DNA from: Tritrichomonas foetus
Taxonomy: Eukaryota; Parabasalia; Tritrichomonadida; Tritrichomonadidae
DNA length: 56,839 bases
NCBI GenBank assembly: GCA_001839685.1
Contig: MLAK01000836.1
Location: 1-56,839, forward strand
Direction of reading: 5' to 3'
Part shown: positions 9,513-19,783 of the stretch, in pieces
Layout: the number at the start of each line of letters is the position of its first letter
How positions within the stretch are numbered: position 1 is the first letter of the stretch
Made by a program: the position numbers and the translations under genes
Notes under the pieces: model-generated
Databases searched by the model: none
Seen by the model: only the letters and a program-made list of their open reading frames with translations
Told to the model about the DNA's origin: nothing

Positions 9513-10729
9513 TAGAAGCACTTTTTTGTTAATTTGAGTCATTCATCTGAAATTTCAATGAAGCATTCAACTTTTCATTTGTTACGAAATGAGGAAAATT
9601 AATCAACATTTCGCTTGTTGCTTTTTCACGCATTTTTAGATGTTATTTGATCGAATGATTCATAATCAATGCAGATAATTTTAAGTTTCTATTTAAAGCG
9701 GATTTCATTGTTTTATTTGGGAAGGAATTTTCAATCATCTAAATCTGTATTTTGTCTATATCTAATTTTACCAATTTTTATTTTTTGAATGTCTAATTTA
9801 TTTTGTGTAGAAACCATTCACATACACACAAATATTGTGAACCATTATATTCCTGAATTTGAAAGTCAAATAAATTTAGATTTCCTCCGAATCAGCAGCA
9901 ACAATAATTGATTAATTGCTTTTCTATTTATAGGCGAAGACGAAGACCTCAAATTTTTGGCTCAATGAGATTCAAAATTCATGAATGCTTGATGCTATTT
10001 CAAGAACACACAAAGAAATGTTCGAAATTGGTGAAAGTACACTTGTTAAACATAAGTCAAAGAGTTAAAAGCAGATATTGAAAAGTTTATTAAGTAATGA
10101 TTATCTAGATTATCGCAGTTTTTAAGCTTTCTTGATTGAATAATAATTCATGATTTGTCATTGAATACTTAATAACTTTATTTAATAGGGTACAATTTTT
10201 GATATGATATTCTTGGTACTGAGGAAATGTTCTTGATTGTCTCCGAAATCGGATTATTTAATGAAGTTATTTCAAATATGCTTCAAGGAAGAGAGTAGCA
10301 CTAAAGTATAAAAATGAACAAAAAATAATGAGATTTGAAGAAAATCCTCATATTGATGTTTTTTATAACAAATCATGTTTTTAATTAAAATAATCGAGGA
10401 TACTTATAATAATTTTTTCTGAAATAAATCCAAATTTTGGTTCTTTATAGTGAATTTTTCTCATCAATTATTTTTTGCTAATTGTTTTAGAAATATTATG
10501 CGTTGATTAATCAAGTTATCAGGACAAATTTCACTCTTCTTTTCACAAAGATTAAATTTTAATCTTCTAACAGAATTCACTATTCAATTCTAATTTTTTC
10601 GAGAATTCATTGAGAAATTAAACTAGTATTTTCATCAAATATCTCAATTTCACTTTTTTGGTCGTTTATTTGATGAATTGACTCATTTTCATTTTCTTTC
10701 TTGCATTGAACCAAGGGTAATATAGATTT
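9513..10729. other. intergenic, 1.2 kb
   Basis: No credible coding frame. A perfect 19-base palindrome (AAGATTAAA-T-TTTAATCTT) sits at 10548-10566 and could be chance in AT-rich DNA. Confidence 0.55.
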
Positions 10730-12862
10730 TCAAGTGTCTTTATTTCGTATATTTTGAAGATTTTCAATCGCCGACGATTTATTTTGAATATCTTCTTTCA
10801 TTAATATTAATTTCTTTTCTTTGTTTCTAAGTTCTATAACTAGCTTTTTTAATTGTAAAGTTAATTTTTCTGCATCTGATTTGGATTGTTCAATTTCCAA
10901 GTCTATTTTTTCAATTTGATCTTCTAGATTTTTGGGTAAATTTAAAAGATAATCTATTCGTTTCTTGGCTTCATCGCATCCTAATTTTGCTGCTCTTTGA
11001 TAATATTGAACAGCTTTTATCATATTTACACTATTAAATAAAATATTTTCATTGTTAATAAAATCACAACTATCATTAGATAAATGCTCATAAATTGAAC
11101 CAAGATGATAAATAGCTGGTGGATAGTTATGAGCTTCAGCTTTTTGAAGAAATTCAATTGCTTTGCCATAGTTTTTTTCTACGCCTCTTCCAGTTTCATA
11201 CATAATTCCAAGTTCAGTATTGGCTTCATCAACACCAATTCTTGATTCATTAATCAATGACTTAATTTCCAAATCTAAAGAATTATCCATTTCTTCTAAA
11301 AGCTGAATGGATTCTGGATTATCCATATTTTGATGTGCAATCTTATTACCACTGAAAGTCCAAGATTTTTGATAAAACAATTTTGATTTTGTTTCATCTT
11401 TGGGAACACTCAAGCCAATTTGGTAGATATTTCCGAGAAAGAACAGTCCAGTGACATTATTTTCATTTACATCATTTATATAATCTTGAAGATCTTTTCT
11501 TTCGGAAAACATAAATTGTTGATAATCCTCAAATGTTAAATTGACTTTTTTAATGTCAGTTTGCGCAAAGAACAATTCCTCTTTTAGCATTACATATAAA
11601 AGATAAAATGATAGACTTCGAGATAAATAATCCATTTTGGTACAAACATTATAAATTTTTATAATTTTACCAATTTCTGATGATAATGGTGGGACATTCC
11701 AATTTTGTATACGTTTAAATAAAGTAACTGGATCGAGTGTATGGAAGGGCGAATTTCCAGTTGCTAATTGATAAAGGATCATTCCAAATGAATATAAATC
11801 TGATTGATATGAAATCTTACTTGAAATTGCTTGTTCTGGTGCTGCGTAATTGAATGAAAGTGAATTTGTTGGATCACCAATAAAGCATTTAAAATTATGA
11901 TCGAAATAAAGTAAATCACTTTTCAAATCGCCATGAATTAGGCCTTTGCAATGTAATACTGATAAACTTGATAGAATTCTTAAAGATATGTTTGTTTTCA
12001 CTGTCGGGTTTATAATTTCATGCCTGTTTATATTTCCATTTGCCATGAATTGGAAAATTAATTGATGAGAATTTTGTTGTTTGACGAAACCATAAGCTTT
12101 TTGGAAATATAAGAAATTATTATCTTTTTGTAATTCTTGAATATATTTCATTTTCTTTTCATATAAAGCAGAGCTGTCATTATCAGGATTTGAAGGATCA
12201 TTTAAGAAAACCTTTACTGACAATAAATGACCTGTTGGCTTATATAATGACAAATTTTCATAAACAAGACTTTCAGCGGAAAGTGGACGCAATTGAATGA
12301 AATCTTTTGCATCAAATTCTTTAAATTCTTCATCATAAATGAAAAATGAAGGATCAATAAATTCCGACGATTGATAATAGTTTCTTCGAATATAATAAGC
12401 TGCAACAACTCTTGCTGATATTTCAACATTATCAGAGAGTTGAAGAATATCTATATTCTTATTTTTTTCTAAGGAAGTTAATTCACTTTTCACTTCATTT
12501 TTGGTTTTTGGTGGTGGTAATTTAAAGCACTCACAATTATCAAGCAAAAATTGCTCTGCATGTTCACTTAATGGAATACAATTTGTTATTTGGTCATATC
12601 TAAAAATAAGCGAGAAAAGTCGAATGACTGTTTCAATTTCAACAATCTCGATTATTAAAAGGGAACTTTCGAGACAAATTAAGTAAAATTCTGTCCCTCC
12701 ATATGTTTTAATGATATCAAATGTTGTAAATGTTCCAAACTCAACACTATTTAAATAATCCACCAAAAATAAATTATTGGATTTTGTGTAAAGAACTTCT
12801 AACTTTAGATTTGGATAGAATTCTGTAGGGGTTGGAACATTTGGCTCTACAAGATGCTTCAT
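10730..12862 (-). CDS. degenerate protein kinase fused to Sel1 repeats and a C-terminal coiled coil
   Basis: The first ATG is at 12862 (the frame opens upstream at TTG, 12877), giving 710 residues. The N-terminal 190 residues are unassigned. Residues about 200-430 form a kinase-like domain with a VAIK-type lysine (LLSVKVF), catalytic loop HGDLKSD instead of HRDLKxxN, GDPTNS in place of GDFGxS, AAPEQ as the APE motif, and SDLYSFGMILYQL. Sel1-type repeats (LGxxYExGxGVxKDxxKAxxxxxKA) follow at about 470-620, then a coiled coil (about 650-700). Kinase-Sel1 fusions are common in trichomonads. The catalytic and metal-binding Asp residues remain, but the loop Asn and the Phe-Gly of DFG are lost, so activity is doubtful and a scaffold role is likely. 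No membrane segment is seen. Confidence 0.8.
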   Translation of the reverse strand: MKHLVEPNVPTPTEFYPNLKLEVLYTKSNNLFLVDYLNSVEFGTFTTFDIIKTYGGTEFYLICLESSLLIIEIVEIETVIRLFSLIFRYDQITNCIPLSEHAEQFLLDNCECFKLPPPKTKNEVKSELTSLEKNKNIDILQLSDNVEISARVVAAYYIRRNYYQSSEFIDPSFFIYDEEFKEFDAKDFIQLRPLSAESLVYENLSLYKPTGHLLSVKVFLNDPSNPDNDSSALYEKKMKYIQELQKDNNFLYFQKAYGFVKQQNSHQLIFQFMANGNINRHEIINPTVKTNISLRILSSLSVLHCKGLIHGDLKSDLLYFDHNFKCFIGDPTNSLSFNYAAPEQAISSKISYQSDLYSFGMILYQLATGNSPFHTLDPVTLFKRIQNWNVPPLSSEIGKIIKIYNVCTKMDYLSRSLSFYLLYVMLKEELFFAQTDIKKVNLTFEDYQQFMFSERKDLQDYINDVNENNVTGLFFLGNIYQIGLSVPKDETKSKLFYQKSWTFSGNKIAHQNMDNPESIQLLEEMDNSLDLEIKSLINESRIGVDEANTELGIMYETGRGVEKNYGKAIEFLQKAEAHNYPPAIYHLGSIYEHLSNDSCDFINNENILFNSVNMIKAVQYYQRAAKLGCDEAKKRIDYLLNLPKNLEDQIEKIDLEIEQSKSDAEKLTLQLKKLVIELRNKEKKLILMKEDIQNKSSAIENLQNIRNKDT

Positions 12863-13626
12863 CAAATGGGTATTCAAGAATGATTATATGGATAATGTAA
12901 TTGAATAAACGGTCGTTGTAATTGTTATTGAATATATACAACCGTTTATTTTCACAAAAAGTTTATTTTCTCATTTCTTGATAAGTTTCTAGAAAGAGGA
13001 TAAGACATAGAATGTAGAAAGCATGATTTTTTAGGGTTTATTCTGGAGAGTAATTTGAACAAAACGTATTTACCACACCAAAAAAATTATTAATTATTTT
13101 CAAATTTGTTCTTTTTGGAAGAAGCTATCTTAAATCAACGTATTTAGAACAACCTTAATTGAGATTAAATAAATCTGATTCATTGGTTTTATTTAGATTT
13201 GCAGTAGATGTGGCTAAAGTGATTTATATCCACTGTAATTCTGTGAAACCTTGGCATTTTTTAGTTTTTTATTATAGCAAACTCTATCTTCAGCTTTATC
13301 AATAAATATTTCAGAATTCTCTTTCTTGATAATTTCAAACTTTTCCGAAGGGATAAAACCAAATGGAAAATGTGCCAAAGATATCGAGTTACTTGATTAA
13401 CATCTGGAATGCGTACGAATTTAATATGTTTTAATATTCTCAGAAAAGAAATTAATAAAAATCACAGAAAATAACTGATCACTTTCATCTTCTCTGAATT
13501 TTGATGCGTTTTTTGATGTGCCTGATTCACAAAAGTTTTCAAAAAGAGAGCATAATGTAAAGAAAGGATAAAGGCAATAATCATTTATATAATCACAAAA
13601 AAAATAAGAATAAATATGAATAATGT
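12863..13626. other. intergenic with upstream AACCGTT-TTTCACAAA block
   Basis: Contains AACGGT at 12908 and the block starting ACCGTTTATTTTCACAAA at 12941, which recurs upstream of the phosphodiesterase at 19031. A short minus frame at 13421-13633 has no recognisable content. Confidence 0.45.
12941..12962 (-). promoter_or_regulatory. shared upstream block (kinase-Sel1 gene)
   Basis: ACCGTTTATTTTCACAAA on the plus strand, 79 bases upstream of the ATG of the kinase-Sel1 gene. Nearly the same block occurs at 19031-19051 upstream of the phosphodiesterase. The AACCGTT core fits a Myb-type site. Regulatory function is inferred. Confidence 0.4.
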
Positions 13627-14826
13627 TCACCACTGAAAATCAACCATTTCTAGCATATCAACTCGCAAATGTAGGAAGGATAAAGCATCTCCCATTGATA
13701 TCACAAACAAGGATCTTCCAGATTCATAAGGCTCACCTAGAAATCCAACAATTTGGCGGTTTTGTAAGTCATACGACATTGCAAAAGATGTCTTTCGTGG
13801 AGTCATAAATAAATTCAGTTGATTCCATTTCCCATCATTTTCACTGACAGTCTCACCGTCTGGTCTGACGAAGAAAATGAACCACCAGTTTCTTCTAATA
13901 TTATATCCGTACAGTATTGTGTAAGGGTTATTTCCATCACCACCATAAAATATTAAATACTCATCATTCAAGTTCACCATTGCCGCATTAAATACGTCAA
14001 ATGGCGGGGAGCTTCCACGCTGAGGTATTTCATATATTTCCTCTTTGTCTAAATCAAGTCTTGCTATGGATTTCATGTCACCACCATAAGTAAAAACTGA
14101 ACTATCATTGTTGTACACTTTTGAAAACGCAACAAATTTGTCAGATTCAATTGGGCGATAAGTCGCAATTTTTTTCTTTTTACAAATTTTTGTTGCGATA
14201 TCAAATGAATAAAGCTCATCTCCTCCCCAGATGTACAAATTATTGTTATGAAATGCCATTGCTGCATTACACATTGGCGGTGGATAATTTTCACGTTGGC
14301 TATTTACACATCGAATATTTCCATTCCGCCAGTTAATTACATACATGTCGTTCAGAGTTTTCTGGCCATCAAAGCCACCAAAGACAACTATAAAGTCATT
14401 TACAACAACTCCTGAGGCTCCAATTCGTTTTGATATTATTACATCGCCATTCATATTCAGCTTTGACCACTTCTTGTTGCTTATGTTTAAGGCCCAAATA
14501 TCATCGAGATATTCGCCTTTTCGATTGACGCCAAATCCAATAAAAACTATCTTGATTTTTTCGAATATTATTTCTGTGAAAAAATGACGCGTTCGGGCAA
14601 CTGGAAAATCGGAAATAGTGCCGTTGAGGTAAATATGTGACCAAATACCAGCAAATGGAGGATTTTCGTGCATTTTTTGGACTTTTTTTGATTCATTTTT
14701 ATCTTCCTCGAGATATTCAAAACGAAAATTCGATTCTTTCGTGTCGGTTGTAATTTCACTGTATCGGCGTGATCGATTTCTGTCGAAATTTAATTTCTCG
14801 CTCGATCCTGACGCCTCAGCTCCCAT
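13627..14826 (-). CDS. kelch-repeat beta-propeller protein
   Basis: The ATG at 14826 was chosen (the frame opens two codons earlier at TTG), giving 399 residues. The N-terminal 60 residues are charged and probably disordered. From about residue 60 to 390, kelch repeats are visible: WSKLNMNGD, RIGASGVVV...VVFGGFDGQKTLNDMYVINW, MCNAAMAFHNNNLYIWGGDELYSFD, FTYGGDMKSIARLDL, NAAMVNLNDEYLIFYGGDG. Each shows the hydrophobic-GG-spaced aromatic pattern of a propeller blade. About six blades fit. There is no catalytic partner domain, signal peptide or membrane helix, so this is probably an intracellular protein-interaction scaffold. The partner is unknown. Confidence 0.8.
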   Translation of the reverse strand: MGAEASGSSEKLNFDRNRSRRYSEITTDTKESNFRFEYLEEDKNESKKVQKMHENPPFAGIWSHIYLNGTISDFPVARTRHFFTEIIFEKIKIVFIGFGVNRKGEYLDDIWALNISNKKWSKLNMNGDVIISKRIGASGVVVNDFIVVFGGFDGQKTLNDMYVINWRNGNIRCVNSQRENYPPPMCNAAMAFHNNNLYIWGGDELYSFDIATKICKKKKIATYRPIESDKFVAFSKVYNNDSSVFTYGGDMKSIARLDLDKEEIYEIPQRGSSPPFDVFNAAMVNLNDEYLIFYGGDGNNPYTILYGYNIRRNWWFIFFVRPDGETVSENDGKWNQLNLFMTPRKTSFAMSYDLQNRQIVGFLGEPYESGRSLFVISMGDALSFLHLRVDMLEMVDFQW

Positions 14827-15496
14827 TTCCAAGAAAGATGGTAGATTTTTAGTTGAAGGGAATTTTGATAGTACTCAAAAATATTCAAAAATTTCCAATG
14901 GCATATCCTAAAAATTCATAATATTTAGTCTAATTGAATTTTATATCAACCTTTTTTTTTGTTTATTGAATATCCATTTTTCCTTATTTGTATAGTATCT
15001 TTGATTTTTTATATTATATTTCAATATTTCATTGATTTTTAACTTTTATATACTTATTTGTGATTCTAACTAATTTTAAAATTGGTATTTTTGGAAAATA
15101 TTCAAAGATAAGGAAAAAATACATATAACACTGTTTTTCAGTATTATTCAAAAATTAAATCAATTCAAAATTTATCCAAATCATTACCAAATATTTTCAC
15201 AAATTTTCTACCAACAATTTCATATTTCCGATATAACATAATAACATATATGGTGACTAATAAAATGATAACTGTATTTTCATCGTAAGGATAATATCGT
15301 TTTAGAATTTAATTCGATTCGAATTATTTGGCATGAAATAAATAAATTCACATATTTAGATCATGTGCTGATCAAAATTAAATATAAAAAGCTAAGCAGA
15401 AAATCTAAAATAAATACAAAGTTGTTTAATTACATAATGTCTATAATCAATTTTCGCAATATTAATATGTTACATATTTATAAAATAATATAATTT
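14827..15496. other. intergenic, nothing recognised
   Basis: Strongly AT-rich, between the kelch gene promoter and the 3' end of the phosphodiesterase gene. No feature identified. Confidence 0.6.
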
Positions 15497-18400
15497 TTAC
15501 GATTTGGCTTCTGATGCTTCTTTCCAGACTTTCAAGTTAGACTGGACTTGCTGGACATTGGCATCAAGTTCAGGGAATATTCTTGCTGTTGCTTGATAAA
15601 GTGGTAAGCATACAAAAGTATAAAAACCAATTTGTGATTTTGGCTTATCCAAATGTTCTCTATCATTCAGAGGAGAAGTATATTCCATTCCATGCGCCAT
15701 TTCAAGATCACCTTGTCGAAAGAATTCCTCACAAAGTACATCGCACCATTTATCAGCTAGTTCAAAAGGTCTTGAAACGTTCGAAATATCTGCACATTTC
15801 AAGATCGCCTGCATCATCTTTAAACGTGATTCTTGGTCACTGATATCATATGGGCCTTTATCCATATCAGCGTTAATAACTTTCAAGAAGTCAAAGTGTT
15901 TAGCCATATCAGTAATCAGAATCAATTGAATGATCATGTTCCACATATTCTTATATTGATCGGCATCCAAGGAAGAGAAAATATTACATTCCTCTTTACT
16001 TATAACAGTAATTGCTACAGTACAATGATGCGTTTCCATAACACTTTGATTTTTATATAAAATTCCAAGTGGCGTTTCAGCTTTTTCATTAAAAGCATTG
16101 GTAAAACCATCATGATTAGCATCATGACAAATGGCAGCAACAATGAATCCTAATAATTCAAATTTTGATAATTTTTCTTCCATTTTTGTAAGTTTTAATT
16201 CATATGTAACAAATTGAGTAACGTCAACAGCATGACGCCAATTATGATATGGCACCTTTTTGTAAGTTTGGGATATTTCTATTAAGAAACGGAACCATTT
16301 TTCATTCGGAATATTAAATTCTCTTAACAGATCAAAAGTATCAGCAATGGCCCATAAAACTTTATAATGTCCAACACCATCCCAATAAACTGCATCAAAA
16401 TTAATAGTAAATAAAGTATCCAATTTTTCTTGCTCAATTCTCATTTTCATTGGAATATCAAATGCTTTTCTTTCATCAAGAGTCAAATATTGTTTCAATT
16501 CTACTTCAACTTGACCCATTTCAGCAATTTCTTGAAGTTCACTTCTTTCTAATGAAACCACCATAAAAACTGCAAAGCAGTCAAGTAATTTCAAATCTTC
16601 CTTTAAAATTTTGCCAACACTAGATAATTCCATAACACCTAAAATTTTTCCTTCACTAGAAATCATTGGAATTCCACAAATATTTTCAGAAAAGCTCACT
16701 TCTGTTGTTTGTTGATCAATTATATCATCTTTGATTAAATATGAAGACACTCGACTTAAACTTTTCTGGGAAGATAAAGCAGATCCACTTGCTCCTGAAC
16801 CAACAAGACCATCTAAAGCTTTATCAGAAGCGGCTTGAATTTTATAGAATATTTCTTGTCTCGAGAAAATTTTCGGTTCTTTTCCTTCAACTATATCGTC
16901 TGCAAAAATTGAACCATGGGATACTGATGCACCAATATTTACAAATGGCAATAAACTTTTCCCGCTATCTTCTTCAACCATGAACACAGTTGCTCTTGTT
17001 GCATTAATTACTTCTTTAGCTGACGATAAAATTGCTTCAAGTACATCATGAATTTTTGAACTTTGTGACATTTTACTCGACATTTCAACAAAGCTTCGTA
17101 ATTGTCGAGTTAAGTTTAATGAGGTTTGATATAATTTGGCGTTATCTAAAGAAATTCCACAGAAAACGTTAAATGCCATCATCATTTTAATATCTTCTTC
17201 ATCGAAAGCTCCACCATCAAGTTTATTTATCATTTCTGTCACACCTGCAATTTCTCCTCTATTGTTATAAATCGGAACTGTTAGAATGGTTTTGGTTCTA
17301 AAACCAGTAGTTAAATCCACTTGTTTATCGAATCGTGGATCTTGATAAGCATCTGCAATATTTACAATATTTCCGGTTGTTGCTGTATGTCCAACGATAC
17401 CTCGACCGATTGGTAATCGAATAGATTTCTTTAAACCACCATGAAAACGAGAAACTAATTCTTGTTTTACCATGTCTACAAGGAAAAGTGAGCAACGTTC
17501 GGTATTTAATAAAGAACAACTTCTTTCCATGATCGTTGGAATCAAAAGATCAATATCAAGAACTCCTGAAATGATTTCAGCTACTTCAAGCAAAGCTTTT
17601 AATCGCTCAGCAAAATCAGCATTAAAGTTCAAACCATTCGTCATACTTTTATTCTTTGTTGATTGTGAAGTTTGAATGACACCAGCTTTATCAGGGCTAT
17701 TTTTGGCATTGTTATCTGACAAAGATGGTGAAAATGAAGATTGTTCATGATAATTCATAAGATCGAGTGCATTTGAAGTTGAACCACTTCCAAGTGATCT
17801 TGCTATAAAGGGAATAAGACTTTTTACAAGAAGTTCATCGTGAACTGAAAATGGCATAGTTCTTCGAAAAACTACACAATAAGTATTTGAATCAATATTC
17901 ATAGGTTCAATTAAAACTGCTTCTTTAGCAGCACCATCAACATCTTTATTGAATTCAGGCGATTGTTGTACATTCGCAATATTCAGTGGTTGATCTTTAG
18001 TTAAAGCAATAGCGACAATGCCAGCATCCTTTGAAAATAGTTCAAATTGACCACTGTCATCGTTATATTTCATGAAAGCGGTATTAAAACAATCGGTACC
18101 CCAAAATTCAACTGTTCGACAAGAAAATAATTGACATAACCGTCTTTGTAGTTCAGTAACTAAAACTTTCATTGAATAAAATGTTGAAGAAATATTACTT
18201 AAAATTTTGGTATCACCATTTCGATCAAAAAAGTGCGAATATAACGATAGTTTCCGAGAAAATGCTGAGGCAAGTGCCTCATCAGCTTCTGTAAACCGAT
18301 TCGCTGTTGAAATGACAACAACAACACTGACATCACTTCCAATACTTTCTGTATCAAATGAATTACTATTAACTAAAATGGGAATATAAATGGATGGTGA

Positions 18401-18886
18401 ATTCATGTTGATGTCAACATCGGCAGAAAAGCTGGGATGAGCTGATGGTTTTGGAACAAGAAGAGTAGACTTATGTTGAGTCATTATAAAGCCAACAATG
18501 CCTTCAGAAATCATATTCACCTTTCCTAATGTGGGCGAATGAATTTTGATGCTTTCATTATCACGAATCCACACAAATGCTGTATTTGCATTGAAAATTA
18601 ATTTGGCAGCGTTTTCAAGTGATATCGAGAAACTTTCATTTTCGAGATTATTTATAAAACTGTCAAAAATGCGATTCATTCGTTCGGTTGGCGTTCCATT
18701 GAATTGGTTTGGAAGTGGAGATAATTTTGTGAGTTGAGTCAGCGACACATTGCTTCGAAATGAGCCACTTCGATTTCGTTGCTGAGGAGGGTTGATAAAG
18801 GCGGAGGCATGATATTTGCTTTGAAGAGAGGATTTAACAGCTGATGAATCATTACTTTTTCGTGGATCAATTCCAAAATGCGACAT
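15497..18886 (-). CDS. cyclic-nucleotide phosphodiesterase with four GAF-like domains
   Basis: The ATG at 18886 was chosen (the frame opens at GTG, 18910), giving 1129 residues. Two divergent GAF-like modules lie at about 75-230 and 245-375, and two better-conserved GAF domains at about 430-595 (with NKLDGG...FDEED, close to the NKFDE nucleotide-binding motif) and 600-785. A class I PDE catalytic domain follows at about 825-1110. Its signatures are intact: HNWRHAVDV (proton donor His near 881), AICHDANHDGFTN (HD metal motif near 919) and LKCADISNVSRP (second metal Asp). It would hydrolyse cAMP and/or cGMP in the cytosol, with the GAFs as allosteric cyclic-nucleotide sensors. Animal PDE2/5/10-type enzymes carry two GAFs, so four is unusual. 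A low-complexity Ser/Gly/Ala stretch (about 700-720) interrupts the last GAF. Confidence 0.9.
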   Translation of the reverse strand: MSHFGIDPRKSNDSSAVKSSLQSKYHASAFINPPQQRNRSGSFRSNVSLTQLTKLSPLPNQFNGTPTERMNRIFDSFINNLENESFSISLENAAKLIFNANTAFVWIRDNESIKIHSPTLGKVNMISEGIVGFIMTQHKSTLLVPKPSAHPSFSADVDINMNSPSIYIPILVNSNSFDTESIGSDVSVVVVISTANRFTEADEALASAFSRKLSLYSHFFDRNGDTKILSNISSTFYSMKVLVTELQRRLCQLFSCRTVEFWGTDCFNTAFMKYNDDSGQFELFSKDAGIVAIALTKDQPLNIANVQQSPEFNKDVDGAAKEAVLIEPMNIDSNTYCVVFRRTMPFSVHDELLVKSLIPFIARSLGSGSTSNALDLMNYHEQSSFSPSLSDNNAKNSPDKAGVIQTSQSTKNKSMTNGLNFNADFAERLKALLEVAEIISGVLDIDLLIPTIMERSCSLLNTERCSLFLVDMVKQELVSRFHGGLKKSIRLPIGRGIVGHTATTGNIVNIADAYQDPRFDKQVDLTTGFRTKTILTVPIYNNRGEIAGVTEMINKLDGGAFDEEDIKMMMAFNVFCGISLDNAKLYQTSLNLTRQLRSFVEMSSKMSQSSKIHDVLEAILSSAKEVINATRATVFMVEEDSGKSLLPFVNIGASVSHGSIFADDIVEGKEPKIFSRQEIFYKIQAASDKALDGLVGSGASGSALSSQKSLSRVSSYLIKDDIIDQQTTEVSFSENICGIPMISSEGKILGVMELSSVGKILKEDLKLLDCFAVFMVVSLERSELQEIAEMGQVEVELKQYLTLDERKAFDIPMKMRIEQEKLDTLFTINFDAVYWDGVGHYKVLWAIADTFDLLREFNIPNEKWFRFLIEISQTYKKVPYHNWRHAVDVTQFVTYELKLTKMEEKLSKFELLGFIVAAICHDANHDGFTNAFNEKAETPLGILYKNQSVMETHHCTVAITVISKEECNIFSSLDADQYKNMWNMIIQLILITDMAKHFDFLKVINADMDKGPYDISDQESRLKMMQAILKCADISNVSRPFELADKWCDVLCEEFFRQGDLEMAHGMEYTSPLNDREHLDKPKSQIGFYTFVCLPLYQATARIFPELDANVQQVQSNLKVWKEASEAKS

Positions 18887-19783
18887 GAATGATTTTTGGA
18901 AAAATTCCACTTTTTGATAGAGAAATATACTTCAATATTGAAATATATTCAATTTTTTTCTAATAAAATAAAAACGTTATATGCATTATTGACCTAGAAA
19001 CTTCACCATTTCACAATTGATTATTTCTAAACCGTTTTATTTCACAAAGTGATGGACATATATTTGAACCGATGGTGATTTCGCTTTTTTATTTTTATAT
19101 TTTTTAGTGTTAGATTATTAATTTCATAATATGTCGCAATTTTTATATTAAATACAATGTATAGTAGGATATTACCAGGATAAAATATACCAACGACTTA
19201 CGGTTTGATTTAAAATTCTTTTAGACATATAACAGAATTGTGAACAAATCCTCAAGGATAACTGAAAAAGTTGGATTCTTTGTCAAAAAGTGAACATCTG
19301 GATACGTTATTTTTTTTATCAAAGAAATTTATTTGATCTCTCAATTTTTTAAAAAAATTCTATGAACTATTTCATTGATTGAATCATTCTCATCGATTAT
19401 TCGAAATAACTTGACTTCCTGCTTCGTTCTTATATTTCTCAAATATTTCACAGTTATATGATTGAATATTCATCCTCAACAATATAGTTCCATTAGAAAA
19501 ATTTAAAATTCTTGGAGTAAATATGATTTATTAAGTAAACAAAAACTTTTCTCATTAAAATTGCACTCATTAACATGAAAAACTAATTGTGTGTTGGTTT
19601 CTTAATGATCATCAAATTTGATGAAATTGAAGAAAGTTACTTTTTGGATGAAATAAAGTAAAAGAAAGATTCGAAATAATGAAAACAATATAATATATTT
19701 ACAAATAAGCATTCTAAAACAAAAAACACGCATAAAAAGATTCATAATAATAATATTAAAACAAAGCAAAATAATTACCAAAG
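18887..19783. other. intergenic upstream of the phosphodiesterase
   Basis: Holds the AACCGTT block at 19030-19051. A 67-residue minus frame (19602-19805) overlapping the kinase 3' end is hydrophobic by base composition and not credible. Confidence 0.5.
19031..19051 (-). promoter_or_regulatory. shared upstream block (phosphodiesterase gene)
   Basis: ACCGTTTTATTTCACAAAG on the plus strand, about 145 bases upstream of the ATG at 18886. It aligns almost base for base with the block at 12941-12962. Confidence 0.4.
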
